Source of the DNA: Microvirga subterranea
GTDB lineage: Bacteria; Pseudomonadota; Alphaproteobacteria; Rhizobiales; Beijerinckiaceae
NCBI RefSeq assembly: GCF_003350535.1
Contig: NZ_QQBB01000007.1
Span: forward strand, 186,001-250,000
DNA length: 64,000 bases
Direction of reading: 5' to 3'
Both the position numbers and the translations under genes were made by a program. Each line of letters starts with the position of its first letter. Position 1 is the stretch's first letter. The notes under the pieces were generated by a model. The model had not been told where the DNA came from, did not search any database, and saw only the letters and a list, made by a program, of their open reading frames with translations. Positions 16,047-26,258 of this stretch are shown here, piece by piece.

Positions 16047-17078
16047 TCACCGCTCCGTCAGCTTGAGCTCGATGCGCCGGTTACGGGCATAGGCCTCCTC
16101 GCTCGTGCCGGGGTCGAGGGGCTGGAACTCGCCGAAGCCGGCGGCCACCAGATGGCGCGGCTGGACGCCGCGGGCGATGAGGGCCTGCACCACCGCGATG
16201 GCGCGCGCCGAGGACAGGGCCCAGTTCGACGGGAACTGGGAGGTGGCGATCGGCCGGGCGTCTGTATGCCCGTCGACGCGGACCACCCACGGAATGTCCG
16301 GCGGGACCTCTTTCTCCACCTCGATGAGGGCGCTGGCGATCCGGTCGATCTCGCCGGAGGCTTCCGGGCGCAGGACCGCCTGGCCGGCCGGGAAGAGCAC
16401 CTCCGACTGGAACACGAAGCGGTCGCCGACGATGCGCACGTCCTGCCGGTTGCCGAGGATCTGCCGCAGGCGGCCGAAGAAGTCGGAGCGGTAGCGGGCG
16501 AGTTCCTGGACGCGCTGGGCGAGTGCGATGTTGAGGCGGCTGCCGAGATCGGCGATCCGGGCCTGGCTTTCCTTGTCGCGGGTCTCCGAGGCGGCGAGCG
16601 CCTCCTCCAGGGCCGCGAGCTGCTGGCGCATGGCGGCGATCTGCTGGTTGAGGATCTCGACCTGGCTCATGGCCCGGGTCGCGGTCTGGCGTTGGGCGTC
16701 GAGGGCCGTGTTCAGCTCGTTCGCCCGCTCCTGGGCGGCGCCACCGCTGTCGACGAGCGCCTGAAGCCGCGCCCGATCGGCCTCTGCAGCCTGGAGAGTC
16801 GTCTGCAGGGCGTTCAGGTTGTCCTGGACGGATCGCCGGCTGGAGCGTTCCAGGGAGAGGAGGTCCGTCAGCTCCGAGATCTGGCGGTTCAGCCGGTCGA
16901 GCACCGTGTCGCGGCTCGACAATTCGCGGGACAGGAAGAACTGCCCGACCATGAAGACCGAGATCAGGAACACGATGGCGAGCAGCAGGGTCGACAGGGC
17001 ATCGACGAATCCCGGCCAGTAATTGAGCTGGCCCTGCCGGCCGCGCCTGCCGCGGCCTCCCGTGCTCGACATCGGCAT
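16047..17078 (-). CDS. OmpA/MotB-like peptidoglycan-binding membrane protein
   Basis: This 343-residue protein has a short basic N-terminus, one membrane helix (about 21-50), a long coiled-coil (about 55-190) and an OmpA-type domain with RVDGHTDARPI and ARNRRIELKL that should bind peptidoglycan. An aspartate at 26, in FVDALSTLLL at the start of the helix, matches the proton-binding residue of MotB, TolR and ExbD. It is coupled to the MotA-like gene by an ATGA overlap at 17078, so the two surely form one complex. Related pairs are often annotated as flagellar or peptidoglycan-binding proteins, but no flagellar genes are near. Confidence 0.85.
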   Translation of the reverse strand: MPMSSTGGRGRRGRQGQLNYWPGFVDALSTLLLAIVFLISVFMVGQFFLSRELSSRDTVLDRLNRQISELTDLLSLERSSRRSVQDNLNALQTTLQAAEADRARLQALVDSGGAAQERANELNTALDAQRQTATRAMSQVEILNQQIAAMRQQLAALEEALAASETRDKESQARIADLGSRLNIALAQRVQELARYRSDFFGRLRQILGNRQDVRIVGDRFVFQSEVLFPAGQAVLRPEASGEIDRIASALIEVEKEVPPDIPWVVRVDGHTDARPIATSQFPSNWALSSARAIAVVQALIARGVQPRHLVAAGFGEFQPLDPGTSEEAYARNRRIELKLTER

Positions 17079-18043
17079 CAGGGCAGCCTTTCACGGGAGA
17101 GACGGTCGAGGACCTGCTTGAGCTCCTTCTCCCGGGCGGCCTGCGCCTCCACCCAGTCGCGGATCAGCTGCTGCTCCGCCCGCATGTGCTGGACGAGCCC
17201 CTGCACCCCCTCGGCCAGATTGGCCATGGCCTGGGTCGAAGCCCGGCCGCCGGCGCCGTCGTTGACGGCCGCCGTTAGCCGGTTGAGCGCGGTGGCGAGG
17301 TCGTTCGAGGTGGTGGACCGGACGGACGAGACTTCGGCGCCGGTATCCATGGTCGAGGTGGCGAGCCAGTCTTCGAGCTCGGTGTAGAACCGGCTCTGGG
17401 CCTGGCCGGCCTGGAGGTCGAGGAAGCCGAGCACCAGCGAGCCCGCGAGGCCGAAGAGGGAGGCCGAGAAGGACAGGCCCATGCCCTGGAGCGGAGCCGC
17501 GAGCGAGGTCTTCAGCTCGTCGAAGAGCACGGCCGCGTCCTGCCCGGTCCTGAGGGAGCCGATGATCCGTCCGACCGAGCCCACGGTCTCGATCAGGCCC
17601 CAGAAGGTGCCGAGTAGGCCCAGGAACACCAGGAGGCCTGCGAGATAGCGCACGATCTCCCGGCTCTCGTCGAGGCGGGCGCCGATCGAATCGAGGACGG
17701 AGCGCATCGCCGTGACGGACAGGAGCGAGCGGTTCGACCGGTTGCTGATGAGGGCCGCCATAGGGGCGAGCCGCACCGGGGAGGTGGGGGCCACGAGGCC
17801 CTCTTCGGTCTGCCGGATGGTGTTGACCCAGCGGACCTCGGGAAACAGGCGCCAGACCTGCCGGATCGCCAGCACGATGCCGATGGCCATGACGCCCAGG
17901 ATCAGGGCGTTGAGGCCGGGATTGGCCAGGAAGGCGGCCCAGATCTGCCGATAGAGGATGAAGGCGACGAATCCCGCCAGGACCAGGAAGACCGCCATTC
18001 GGATGAGATAGATCCGCGGCGGGGTAAGCGGTTGATCGGCCAT
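17078..18043 (-). CDS. MotA/ExbB/TolQ-like proton channel protein
   Basis: This 321-residue protein has two N-terminal membrane helices (about 10-30 and 40-60) and two more (about 130-155 and 175-200). The pair contains LGLLGTFWGLIETVGSVG and MGLSFSASLFGLAGSL, the pore helices typical of MotA/ExbB/TolQ. A helical cytoplasmic tail of about 100 residues follows. Its stop overlaps the ATG of the OmpA-like partner. Together they should make an ion-driven stator acting on the cell wall; the output of that force is unknown. Confidence 0.85.
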   Translation of the reverse strand: MADQPLTPPRIYLIRMAVFLVLAGFVAFILYRQIWAAFLANPGLNALILGVMAIGIVLAIRQVWRLFPEVRWVNTIRQTEEGLVAPTSPVRLAPMAALISNRSNRSLLSVTAMRSVLDSIGARLDESREIVRYLAGLLVFLGLLGTFWGLIETVGSVGRIIGSLRTGQDAAVLFDELKTSLAAPLQGMGLSFSASLFGLAGSLVLGFLDLQAGQAQSRFYTELEDWLATSTMDTGAEVSSVRSTTSNDLATALNRLTAAVNDGAGGRASTQAMANLAEGVQGLVQHMRAEQQLIRDWVEAQAAREKELKQVLDRLSRERLP

Positions 18044-18146
18044 CGTTATCCTGCTCGCTCGTGCTTCGAGACCGACCTACTGTGACCGCGCCGGATCGTG
18101 GGATCAAGCGCGGCCTCGGGTCCCGTGCCCTCGGCGAACAGAAAAT

Positions 18147-18941
18147 TCAGCCCTTGGCCTTCTTCAGCAGCGCGACGAGCTCGCGGTGGATGATCTCGTT
18201 GCCGCAGGCGACCGTCTTCTTGGTGAGCGGATCGCTGCCGCCGTCCGCGTCGGAGATGAAGCCGCCGGCCTCGCGGATCATCAGGATGCCGGCCGCGATG
18301 TCCCAGGAATTGAGCCCGCGCTCCCAGTAGCCGTCGAGGCGGCCGCAGGCCACGTAGGCGAGGTCGAGGGCGGCGGCGCCCCAGCGGCGCATGCCGCCCA
18401 CATGGCCCATGACGGCGGCCGTCTCGCGCAGGAACAGGCCGTGGTCGCCCTTGCCGATATGCGGAAGGCCGCAGGCCACGACCGCATCGGCCATGTCGTT
18501 GCGGGCGGCCACGCGGATGCGGCGGTTGTTGAGGAAGGCACCCTTGCCGCGCTCGGCGATGAAGAGCTCGTCCTTGGCGGGATCGTAGATCACGCCGGCG
18601 ACGATCTGGCCGTCGCGCTCAAGGCCGACCGAGATCGCGAAATGCGGCAGGCCGTGCAGGAAGTTCGTGGTGCCGTCGAGCGGGTCGATGTGCCAGCGGT
18701 GGTTCGGATCGGTCCCGTGGACGACGCCGCTCTCCTCCATGACGAAGCTGTAGCCGGGACGGGCCTTCTCCAGCGCCTCGCGCAGGATCTGCTCGGCCTT
18801 GCGGTCGGCCGCAGACACGAAGTCGCCGGGCCCCTTGCGGGAGACCTGCAGGTTCTCGACCTCGCCGAAGTCGCGCTTCAGGGAGCGCGAGGCCTTCATC
18901 ACGGCATCGGTCATGACGGTCATGAGGGGCGAGCGGATCAT
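18147..18941 (-). CDS. suhB: inositol monophosphatase family protein
   Basis: This 264-residue enzyme has the metal-dependent sugar phosphatase motifs: MEESG near residue 68, HIDPLDGTTNFLHGLPHF around 83-101 (metal-binding DPLDGT), and NSWDIAAGILMIREAGG near 210. Members hydrolyse inositol-1-phosphate or related phosphates; SuhB can also act with NusA/ribosomal antitermination in enterobacteria. Which role applies is open. Several ATGs lie near the start, and 18941 is the longest reasonable one. It is about 100 bp from the stator pair on the same strand. Confidence 0.88.
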   Translation of the reverse strand: MIRSPLMTVMTDAVMKASRSLKRDFGEVENLQVSRKGPGDFVSAADRKAEQILREALEKARPGYSFVMEESGVVHGTDPNHRWHIDPLDGTTNFLHGLPHFAISVGLERDGQIVAGVIYDPAKDELFIAERGKGAFLNNRRIRVAARNDMADAVVACGLPHIGKGDHGLFLRETAAVMGHVGGMRRWGAAALDLAYVACGRLDGYWERGLNSWDIAAGILMIREAGGFISDADGGSDPLTKKTVACGNEIIHRELVALLKKAKG

Positions 18942-19028
18942 GCGGTGGTGTCCTAAGCGGTAAGCGTCTCAATCGGAATGCGGTCGGGTGGACCACGGGA
19001 GGTGGCGAACGTCAAGCAACTCTCGAAC

Positions 19029-19928
19029 CTACCGCATCCCCAGACGTTCCGCCGCCAGGCGTTCGGCACGGGTGCGGTCGTCCTTGCTCAGGTCCTTGAG
19101 GGCGCTGTCGAGCCAGGGGTCGGTCAGGCCCTGGGCGGCCGCCAGGATGTGCCAGGCCGCGGCATCGACCTTGTTCTGCGGCACGCCGCGCCCGGAGGCG
19201 AGGAGGCGCGCCAGGCGGTTCTGGGCGATGGCGTTGCCCTTGGCGGCGGCGCGGCGGAAGTAGCGGGCCGCCTGGGACTCGCTCACCTGGACGCCCTCGC
19301 CGTTGAACAGCAGGATCGCGTACTCGACCTCGCCGACCGAGCTGCCGTTGTCGGCCGCGCGCTTGAACAGGCTTGCGGCCTCGGTGGCGTCGCGCTCCAC
19401 GCCACGCCCCTTCAGGTAGAGCACGCCGAGCGCATGCTGGGCGTCCGGGATCTCGTGGTCGGCGGCGCGGCGCAGCAGCTGCACGGCGCGCTGGAGATCG
19501 GGCTCCGTGGCGCTCGAGATCAGCAGCAGGGCGAGATTGTAGCTTGCGACCGGATTGCCCTTGGCGGCCGCCTGCTCGAGCCATGTCCGGGCTTGGGCCT
19601 GGTTCTTCTCCATGCCGCGCCCGTCGAGGGCCATCAGGCCGAGGGACGCCATGGCATTGGCGTCGCCCCTCTCGGCCGCGAGCCGGTACCAGTCCGCGGC
19701 CTTGCGCGGATCGGTCGCGAGTCCGAGGCCCTGGTTGTAGAGCTCGCCGAGCAGGGTCATGGCGGCGGCGTCGTTCCGATTCTTGTCGAGGCGCATCGTC
19801 GCCTCCCGGAAGGCGGTCTGGTAAAGGCCGCGCTGATAGGCCCCGTAGGCGAGGTCCGGCTCCGCGGCATGAGCCAGGGTCGCGAGGGCCAGGACGGCGC
19901 TCGCCCCGAGAAGGGAGGCGAGCCGCAT
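19029..19928 (-). CDS. Sel1-like repeat periplasmic protein
   Basis: This 299-residue protein starts with a secretion signal (MRLASLLGASAVLALATLAHA, cleavage after AHA). It is then built of six or seven Sel1-type repeats of about 36 residues, for example AAAMTLLGELYNQGLGLATD and DAQHALGVLYLKGRGVERD. Such solenoids mediate protein contacts in the envelope. The ATG overlaps the stop of the ThiE-like gene (ATGA), so the two are translationally coupled, although no pathway connection is apparent. Confidence 0.88.
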   Translation of the reverse strand: MRLASLLGASAVLALATLAHAAEPDLAYGAYQRGLYQTAFREATMRLDKNRNDAAAMTLLGELYNQGLGLATDPRKAADWYRLAAERGDANAMASLGLMALDGRGMEKNQAQARTWLEQAAAKGNPVASYNLALLLISSATEPDLQRAVQLLRRAADHEIPDAQHALGVLYLKGRGVERDATEAASLFKRAADNGSSVGEVEYAILLFNGEGVQVSESQAARYFRRAAAKGNAIAQNRLARLLASGRGVPQNKVDAAAWHILAAAQGLTDPWLDSALKDLSKDDRTRAERLAAERLGMR

Positions 19929-20578
19929 CAGCCGACATCCTCCACGGTGCCGATTCGCGCGACCGCTTCCGCGACGCCCTTGGCCGGGCCGCCCTCGTGG
20001 GACCAGACCGCATCCGAGAGGGCGATGAACTCGGCCTTCGTGGCCACGAGGGCCGGAATCGCGTCGAGGTCCGGCGCGAACGCGACGCAGGGCGTCTCGA
20101 AGATCTCGGCCCACCATCCGGCGCGCTCGACGACGCTGTCCAGGGCCTGAAGGGATCCGTCCGGCCGCGGCTCGCCGAAGAGCAGGTAGTCGACCCCGGC
20201 CTCGCCCAGGGTCATGGCATCGTCCTTGGTGCGGATGCCGCCGGCTCCGACGGCCCGCCCGTCCTTCAGGCGCTCGCGCAGCTCGCGCACGCGGGCCGAG
20301 TCGCCCTGGACATGGACGCCGTCGGCCCCGCCCCGGGCCGCGATGGTGGCAATGTCCGCCTCGCCCTCGACGGCCACGATGAGGGCGGCCCCATGGTCCT
20401 GGACGGAGGGGCCTAAAGCCTTCACCTGGTTGATGAGGGAGCGCTCGTCGGCGGCGGCGAGCCGCACCAGCACGGCGGCGACGGTCCCGCCCGCGCAGGC
20501 TTCCGCAAGCCGGGGCGCGAAGGAGGCATCCTCCAGAACGGGGGTGACGAGATAGAGACGGGCAGCAGGCTCGGCCAT
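19928..20578 (-). CDS. thiamine phosphate synthase-like protein, catalytic residues lost
   Basis: This 216-residue protein has the TIM-barrel outline of ThiE/TenI (ARLYLVTP start, GADGVHVQGDSARVRELRE, VGAGGIRTKDDAM, DYLLFGEPRPDGS). The residues that make ThiE an enzyme look absent. The QxRxK site is replaced by AVLVRLAAAD, the metal-binding ND by VE in IVAVEGEAD, and the TPTxTK phosphate loop by EPRPDG. I therefore expect a different or no thiamine role. ATG 20578 precedes the first strand. It is coupled to the Sel1 gene and may act with it. Confidence 0.7.
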   Translation of the reverse strand: MAEPAARLYLVTPVLEDASFAPRLAEACAGGTVAAVLVRLAAADERSLINQVKALGPSVQDHGAALIVAVEGEADIATIAARGGADGVHVQGDSARVRELRERLKDGRAVGAGGIRTKDDAMTLGEAGVDYLLFGEPRPDGSLQALDSVVERAGWWAEIFETPCVAFAPDLDAIPALVATKAEFIALSDAVWSHEGGPAKGVAEAVARIGTVEDVG

Positions 20579-20623
20579 GGTCCACAGGTGGTGAGAGGTT
20601 GTCGGACAGCTACGCCATAACGA

Positions 20624-20652
20624 AAACGGGGCCATCTTGCGAGGCCCCGTTT
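20624..20652 (-). terminator. terminator downstream of fba
   Basis: AAACGGGGCC (20624-20633) pairs with GGCCCCGTTT (20643-20652). On the minus strand it is followed by a T-rich run, so it ends the tkt-gap-pgk-fba transcript. Confidence 0.8.
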
Positions 20653-20684
20653 GTGTCGATCGATTGAGGCGAAAGCCCGGTTGC

Positions 20685-21773
20685 TTATTCCGCCGCCTGC
20701 TTCGTCGTGCCGAAGGTCGGGTCGAGCTCGCCGGAGGCGTAGCGCTTGGCCATCTCGGCCAGCGTGAAGACGCGCTTGATCTTGGAGGCCTGGCCGGCGG
20801 TGTTGAACTCCTGCAGGCGCTGCTTGCAGAGCTTCGTCATCGCCTCCATGGCGGGCTTCAGGTACTTGCGCGGATCGAACTCGCCCGGGTTCTCGGTCAG
20901 CACCTTGCGGATCTGGCCGGTCATGGCCATGCGGTTGTCCGTGTCGATGTTGATCTTGCGCACGCCGTTCTTGATGCCGCGCTGGATCTCCTCCACCGGC
21001 ACGCCCCAGGTCGGCTTCATCTGGCCGCCGTACTGGTTGATGATGTCCTGCAGGTCCTGCGGCACCGACGAGGAGCCGTGCATCACGAGGTGCGTGTTCG
21101 GCAGCTTGCGGTGGATTTCCTCGATGACGTGCATGGCGAGGATCGCGCCGTCGGGCTTGCGGGTGAACTTGTAGGCGCCGTGCGAAGTGCCCATGGCGAT
21201 GGCGAGCGCGTCGACCTTCGTCTCGGCCACGAACTTCACGGCCTCGTCCGGATTGGTCAGGAGCTGGTCGTGCGAGAGCTTGCCCTCGGCACCGTGGCCG
21301 TCCTCGGCCTCGCCCATGCCGCTCTCGAGGGAGCCGAGCACGCCGAGCTCGCCCTCCACCGAGATGCCGCCGAGATGGGCCATCTCGACCACCTTCCGGG
21401 TGACGCCGACATTGTAGTCCCAGTCGCCCGGGGTCTTGCCGTCCGCTTTCAGCGATCCGTCCATCATGACCGAGGTGAAGCCGGCCTGGATCGCCGTCAT
21501 GCAGGTGGCGGGCTCGTTGCCGTGGTCGAGGTGCACGCAGACCGGGATGTGCGGGTAGATCTCGGTGACCGCGTCCATCATGTGCTTGAGCATGACGTCG
21601 TTAGCGTAGGAGCGCGCGCCGCGGCTCGCCTGGATGATCACCGGAGCGTCGACCTCGTTGGCGGCCGCCATGATGGCGAGCGCCTGCTCCATGTTGTTGA
21701 TGTTGAAGGCAGGCACGCCATAGCCTTGCTCGGCGGCGTGGTCCAGAAGCTGCCTCATGGTGATGCGTGCCAT
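20685..21773 (-). CDS. fba: class II fructose-bisphosphate aldolase
   Basis: This 362-residue zinc-dependent aldolase splits or forms fructose-1,6-bisphosphate. [11 protein letters not shown] lies near residue 20, HLDHG at 81-85 holds the catalytic Asp and a zinc-binding His, SVMMDGS follows, and [14 protein letters not shown] is the C-terminal phosphate site. Length and sequence are of the type common in Calvin-cycle and gluconeogenic operons of alphaproteobacteria. It is last in the minus-strand group tkt, gap, pgk, fba and is followed by a terminator. Confidence 0.96.
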   Translation of the reverse strand: MARITMRQLLDHAAEQGYGVPAFNINNMEQALAIMAAANEVDAPVIIQASRGARSYANDVMLKHMMDAVTEIYPHIPVCVHLDHGNEPATCMTAIQAGFTSVMMDGSLKADGKTPGDWDYNVGVTRKVVEMAHLGGISVEGELGVLGSLESGMGEAEDGHGAEGKLSHDQLLTNPDEAVKFVAETKVDALAIAMGTSHGAYKFTRKPDGAILAMHVIEEIHRKLPNTHLVMHGSSSVPQDLQDIINQYGGQMKPTWGVPVEEIQRGIKNGVRKINIDTDNRMAMTGQIRKVLTENPGEFDPRKYLKPAMEAMTKLCKQRLQEFNTAGQASKIKRVFTLAEMAKRYASGELDPTFGTTKQAAE

Positions 21774-21825
21774 GATATCCTCCGTGTGTTCTTGCTCTTT
21801 AACTCTGCCGAAGCTGAACCGCAGC

Positions 21826-23016
21826 TTAAGCCTTCAGGGCCTCGACGCCCGGCAGCGACTTGCCCTCAAGCCATTCGAGGAAGGCGCCGCCCGCCGTTGA
21901 TACATAGGTGAAGCTTTCCGCCACGCCAGCATGGTTGAGCGCCGCCACCGTGTCGCCGCCGCCGGCGACGGACACGAGCTTGCCCTCCTTGGTGCGCTGC
22001 GCCGCGTGGCGGGCCGCCGCGACCGTGCCCTGGTCGAAGGGCGGAATCTCGAAGGCGCCGAGCGGGCCGTTCCAGACCAGCGTCGCGGCGTCGTTGATGG
22101 CGGCCGAGACGCGCTCCACCGACTGCGAGCCCACGTCGAGGATCATCTGGTCCTCGGGGATCGCGTCGATGCCGTAGGTGTGGTTCTGGGCGCCCGCCTT
22201 GAACTCGTAGGCGCAGACGCCGTCGACGGGCAGGATGATGGCGCAGTTGGATTCCCGCGCCTGCTCGATGATGCGCAGAGCCGTTGCGGCGAGGTCCTTC
22301 TCGGCCAGCGACTTGCCGATGCCCAGGCCCATGGCGTGCACGAAGGTGTTGGCCATGCCGCCGCCGATCACGAGGGCGTCGACCTTCTTCACAAGGTTTT
22401 CCAGGAGGTCGATCTTCGTCGACACCTTGGCGCCGCCCACGATGGCGACGACCGGGCGCTTGGGCGCCTCGAGGCCCTTCGTCAGGGCCTCCAGCTCCGC
22501 CTGCATGGTGCGGCCCGCATAGGACGGCAGCACGCGGGCGAGGCCCTCGGTCGAGGCATGCGCCCGGTGCGCCGCCGAGAAGGCGTCGTTGACGTAGAGG
22601 TCGCCGAGCTTCGCCAGCTCGGCCACGAAGGCCTTGTCGTTCTTCTCCTCGCCCGCATGGAAGCGGGTGTTCTCGAGAAGGAGGACATCGCCGTCCTTGA
22701 GGCCGTTCACGGCCTGCGCGGCGGCTTCGCCGATGCAGTCATCGGCGAAGAAGACCGGCTTGCCGAGGTGGGTCGAGACCGCCTCCGCGACGGGTTTCAG
22801 GGACTCCTTGGGATCGCGGCCCTTCGGGCGGCCGAAATGCGCGAGAAGGATCACCTTTCCGCCCTTGTCGGCGATTTCCCGGATGGTGGGCAAGACGCGC
22901 TCGATGCGCGTCGCATCCGTCACCCGGCCGTTCTCCATCGGGACGTTGAGGTCGACCCGGACGAGAACGCGCTTACCCTTGACGTCGGCCTGATCGAGCG
23001 TGCGGAAGGCGGTCAT
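21826..23016 (-). CDS. pgk: phosphoglycerate kinase
   Basis: This 396-residue enzyme transfers phosphate between 1,3-bisphosphoglycerate and ADP. It shows [20 protein letters not shown] at the N-terminus, [12 protein letters not shown], the central [16 protein letters not shown], and the C-terminal nucleotide site [13 protein letters not shown]. Length is normal. It is 12 bp from gap upstream and about 50 bp from fba downstream, all on the minus strand, so cotranscription is very likely. Confidence 0.97.
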   Translation of the reverse strand: MTAFRTLDQADVKGKRVLVRVDLNVPMENGRVTDATRIERVLPTIREIADKGGKVILLAHFGRPKGRDPKESLKPVAEAVSTHLGKPVFFADDCIGEAAAQAVNGLKDGDVLLLENTRFHAGEEKNDKAFVAELAKLGDLYVNDAFSAAHRAHASTEGLARVLPSYAGRTMQAELEALTKGLEAPKRPVVAIVGGAKVSTKIDLLENLVKKVDALVIGGGMANTFVHAMGLGIGKSLAEKDLAATALRIIEQARESNCAIILPVDGVCAYEFKAGAQNHTYGIDAIPEDQMILDVGSQSVERVSAAINDAATLVWNGPLGAFEIPPFDQGTVAAARHAAQRTKEGKLVSVAGGGDTVAALNHAGVAESFTYVSTAGGAFLEWLEGKSLPGVEALKA

Positions 23017-23028
23017 TCAAAGCCTCCG

Positions 23029-24036
23029 TCAGATGAGCTTCGCCATGGCGACGGCGGTGTCCGCCATGCGGTTCGAGAAGCCCCACTCGTTGTCGTACCA
23101 GGACAGGACGCGCACGAAGTTGCCTTCCATGACCTTGGTCTGGTCGAGGTGGAACACGGAGGAGTGCGGGTCGTGGTTGAAGTCCGACGAGACGTTGGGC
23201 TGGTTGGTGACGCCAAGGATGCCCTTCAGCTCCTGGCTCGCCGCGCGCTTGATCGCCTCGTTGATCTCCTCCTTCGTGGTGGCCTTCTTGGCCACGAACT
23301 TGAAGTCGACCACGGAGACGTTCGGGGTCGGCACGCGGATCGACGAGCCGTCGAGCTTGCCGTTGAGCTCCGGCAGGACGAGGCCCACCGCCTTGGCGGC
23401 GCCGGTCGAGGTCGGGATCATGTTCAGGGCCGCCGCGCGGGCGCGGTACAGGTCCTTGTGCATCTGATCGAGGGTGGGCTGATCGTTCGTGTAGGAATGG
23501 ATCGTCGTCATGAAGCCCTTCTCGATGCCGACCGCATCGTGAAGCACCTTGGCGACCGGGGCCAGGCAGTTCGTGGTGCAGGAGGCGTTCGAGACGACCA
23601 CGTGGTCCTTCGTCAGCTTGTCGTGGTTGACGCCGTACACGACCGTCAGGTCGGCGCCGTCCGCGGGGGCCGACACGATCACGCGCTTGGCGCCCGCCTG
23701 AAGGTGCGCCGAGGCCTTCTCCTTCGAGGTGAAGATGCCGGTGCATTCCAGCGCGATGTCGACGCCGAGTTCCTTGTGGGGGAGCGTCGCCGGATCCTTG
23801 ATCGCCGTGACGCGGATCTTCTGGCCGTTGATGACGAGGAACTCGCCCTCGACCGCGACGTCGGCCGGGAAGCGGCCATGGACGGAGTCGAAGCGCAGCA
23901 GGTGGGCGTTCGTCTCGACCGGGCCGAGGTCGTTGATGGCGACCACCTCGATGTCCTTGCGGCCGCTCTCCACGATGGCGCGGAGGATGTTGCGCCCGAT
24001 GCGACCGAATCCGTTGATCGCGACCTTCACCGTCAT
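23029..24036 (-). CDS. gap: glyceraldehyde-3-phosphate dehydrogenase, type I
   Basis: This 335-residue enzyme oxidises glyceraldehyde-3-phosphate with [13 protein letters not shown] at residues 7-16 is the dinucleotide fold, [12 protein letters not shown] at 149-160 contains the catalytic Cys153, and [13 protein letters not shown] closes the protein. Asp in VVAINDLG after the second strand suggests NAD preference. It lies between tkt and pgk in the central carbon operon. Confidence 0.97.
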   Translation of the reverse strand: MTVKVAINGFGRIGRNILRAIVESGRKDIEVVAINDLGPVETNAHLLRFDSVHGRFPADVAVEGEFLVINGQKIRVTAIKDPATLPHKELGVDIALECTGIFTSKEKASAHLQAGAKRVIVSAPADGADLTVVYGVNHDKLTKDHVVVSNASCTTNCLAPVAKVLHDAVGIEKGFMTTIHSYTNDQPTLDQMHKDLYRARAAALNMIPTSTGAAKAVGLVLPELNGKLDGSSIRVPTPNVSVVDFKFVAKKATTKEEINEAIKRAASQELKGILGVTNQPNVSSDFNHDPHSSVFHLDQTKVMEGNFVRVLSWYDNEWGFSNRMADTAVAMAKLI

Positions 24037-24081
24037 AGTCTGTGCTCCCTTTGTGCGGCGAGGCTCAGGATATCCCGAGTC

Positions 24082-26097
24082 TCAGAGATTATGCGTTCTC
24101 AACACCTTCTCGGCGACTGCTTCGGCCGTGATGCCGAAGTGCCGGTAGAGATCCTTGTAGGGCGCGCTCGCGCCGAACCCATGCATGCCGACGAAGATTC
24201 CGTCGGAGCCGATGACCGAGTCCCAGCCGAAGCGCACGGCGGCCTCGACCGCGACCTTGACCGGCGCATCGCCGATGATGCGGGCGCGGACTTTCTCGGG
24301 CTGGGCCAGGAAGAGGTCGAGCGAGGGCACCGAGACAACGCGAACGGCGAAGCTTTGTTCACTCAGGAGCTTCTGGGCCGCCAGCGCGATCTCGACCTCG
24401 GAGCCCGACGCGAAGATCGTGGCGCGGGCCTTTCCTTCGGCAGGCGAGATCTCGTAGGCGCCGGTGGCCGAGAGGTTCTCGGCCGAAGCTTCCTTGCGGA
24501 CCTGCGGCAGGTTCTGGCGGGTGAGCGCCAGCAGGCTTGGGCCGTCGGTGCGCTCGAGCGCCAGCTGCCAGCACTCGGCGGTCTCGACCGCGTCGGCCGG
24601 GCGGAACACGTGCATCTTCGGCATGGCGCGCAGGGACGCCAGGTGCTCCACCGGCTGGTGGGTCGGGCCGTCCTCGCCGAGGCCGATCGAGTCGTGGGTC
24701 ATCACGTAGACGACCGGGATGCCGGAGAGCGCAGCGATGCGCATGGCCGGACGGGCGTAGTCGGCGAAGACCAGGAAGGTGGCGCCGGCCGGCACGAGGC
24801 CGCCGTGCAGCGCCATGCCGTTCATGGCCGCCGCCATGCCGTGCTCGCGGATGCCGTAATGGATGTAGCGGCCCGCATAGGAGCCGGGCGAGATGGCGGT
24901 CAGGTTCTTGGTCTTGGTGTTGTTCGACGGCGTCAGGTCCGCCGAGCCCAGCACCAGCTCCGGCACCGCCTCGGTCAGCACCTCGAGGGCGATCTCGCTC
25001 GCCTTGCGGGTGGCGACGGTCTGCGGCTCGGCGATCAGCCGATCCTTCAGCTTGGCCACCGCGGCGGAGAGGCCCTGCGGGCGCACGCCGTTGACGCGGC
25101 GCTCGAACTCGGCGCGCTTGTCCTCGGGCAGCGCCTTCAGGCGGTCGGCCCAGGCCTTGCGCTGGCGGCGGCCCTTCTTGCCGGCCTTGGCCCAGGCGTC
25201 GCGGATGGTCTCGGGCAGCTCGAACGGAGCGGAGCTCCAGCCGTAGGCGGCCTTGGCGCCGGCCAGCTCCTCGGCTCCGAGGGGCTCGCCGTGGGCCTTG
25301 GAGGTGCCGGCCTTCTTCGGGGCGCCGTAGCCGATGGTGGTGCGGCAGGCGATCATGGTCGGGCGGTCCGACTTCTGGGCCCGCGAGAGGGCGCGGCCGA
25401 TGGCCTGCGGGTCGTGGCCGTCGACGCGCACCGCGCGCCAGCCGGCGGCCTCGAAGCGCTTCACCTGGTCGACGGAGTCCGAGAGGGACAGGGGGCCGTC
25501 GATGGAGATGCCGTTGTCGTCGAAGAGCACGATGAGGCGGCTGAGCTTCAGGTGGCCCGCAAGCGCGATCGCCTCCTGGCTGATGCCCTCCATGAGGTCG
25601 CCGTCCGAGGCGATCACGTAGGTGCGGTGGTCGACGAGGTCGTCGCCGTATTCGGCGTTGAGCATCCGCTCGGCGAGGGCCATGCCGACGGCGGTCGCGA
25701 TGCCCTGGCCCAGCGGGCCGGTCGTCGTCTCGACGCCGGGGGTCATGAAGTTCTCGGGGTGGCCCGGGGTCTTGGAGTCGAGCTGGCGGAAGCGCTTGAG
25801 CTCCTCGACGGTCATGCCCTTCACGCCCGTGAGGTGGAGGAGGGCGTAGAGCAGCATCGAGCCGTGGCCGGCGGAGAGCACGAAGCGGTCGCGGTCGGGC
25901 CAGGCCGGATCGGCGGCGTCGTATTTCAGGAACTTCGTGAAGAGCACCGTCGCCATGTCGGCGGCGCCCATGGGGAGGCCCGGATGGCCGGATTTCGCTT
26001 GCTCCACTGCGTCCATGGCGAGGACGCGCACGGCGTTCGCCAGATCGGAATGGGTGACGCGATCGGCGGGGACGGTATCTTGCACGGCGTGTTCCAC
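24082..26097 (-). CDS. tkt: transketolase
   Basis: This 671-residue thiamine diphosphate enzyme moves two-carbon units in the pentose phosphate and Calvin pathways. It shows [18 protein letters not shown] at the N-terminus, [17 protein letters not shown], the TPP motif [14 protein letters not shown] near residue 160, [17 protein letters not shown] in the pyrimidine domain, and [20 protein letters not shown] near the end. The annotated start is a GTG without a clear ribosome site; a nearby in-frame GTG 12 bp downstream is possible. It heads the operon. Confidence 0.95.
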   Translation of the reverse strand: MEHAVQDTVPADRVTHSDLANAVRVLAMDAVEQAKSGHPGLPMGAADMATVLFTKFLKYDAADPAWPDRDRFVLSAGHGSMLLYALLHLTGVKGMTVEELKRFRQLDSKTPGHPENFMTPGVETTTGPLGQGIATAVGMALAERMLNAEYGDDLVDHRTYVIASDGDLMEGISQEAIALAGHLKLSRLIVLFDDNGISIDGPLSLSDSVDQVKRFEAAGWRAVRVDGHDPQAIGRALSRAQKSDRPTMIACRTTIGYGAPKKAGTSKAHGEPLGAEELAGAKAAYGWSSAPFELPETIRDAWAKAGKKGRRQRKAWADRLKALPEDKRAEFERRVNGVRPQGLSAAVAKLKDRLIAEPQTVATRKASEIALEVLTEAVPELVLGSADLTPSNNTKTKNLTAISPGSYAGRYIHYGIREHGMAAAMNGMALHGGLVPAGATFLVFADYARPAMRIAALSGIPVVYVMTHDSIGLGEDGPTHQPVEHLASLRAMPKMHVFRPADAVETAECWQLALERTDGPSLLALTRQNLPQVRKEASAENLSATGAYEISPAEGKARATIFASGSEVEIALAAQKLLSEQSFAVRVVSVPSLDLFLAQPEKVRARIIGDAPVKVAVEAAVRFGWDSVIGSDGIFVGMHGFGASAPYKDLYRHFGITAEAVAEKVLRTHNL

Positions 26098-26258
26098 AGG
26101 TCTTGCGGGCGGCCTCCGGGGCCGAGCCCATCCAAAAAGCGAGGGCTCCTTAACACGGGGGAGGGGCGAGTCAAAGGCCGCAACCGGTTAAATCCCGAAG
26201 GACCGTTGCCGCTGCGGGGCCGTACGCCTAGTGTCTTGGCCGAATCCCGGATGATGCG

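Noticed and set aside
16047-18043. Zorya anti-phage system (ZorA/ZorB-like pair)
   Set aside because: The two proteins have the MotA/OmpA layout, but no ZorC, ZorD or ZorE effector is nearby; neighbours are DUF3606 and an inositol phosphatase.
18942-19028. suhB-type regulatory RNA in the spacer upstream of the inositol phosphatase gene
   Set aside because: Position is suggestive, but I could not find a stable conserved-looking fold in the 87 bp.
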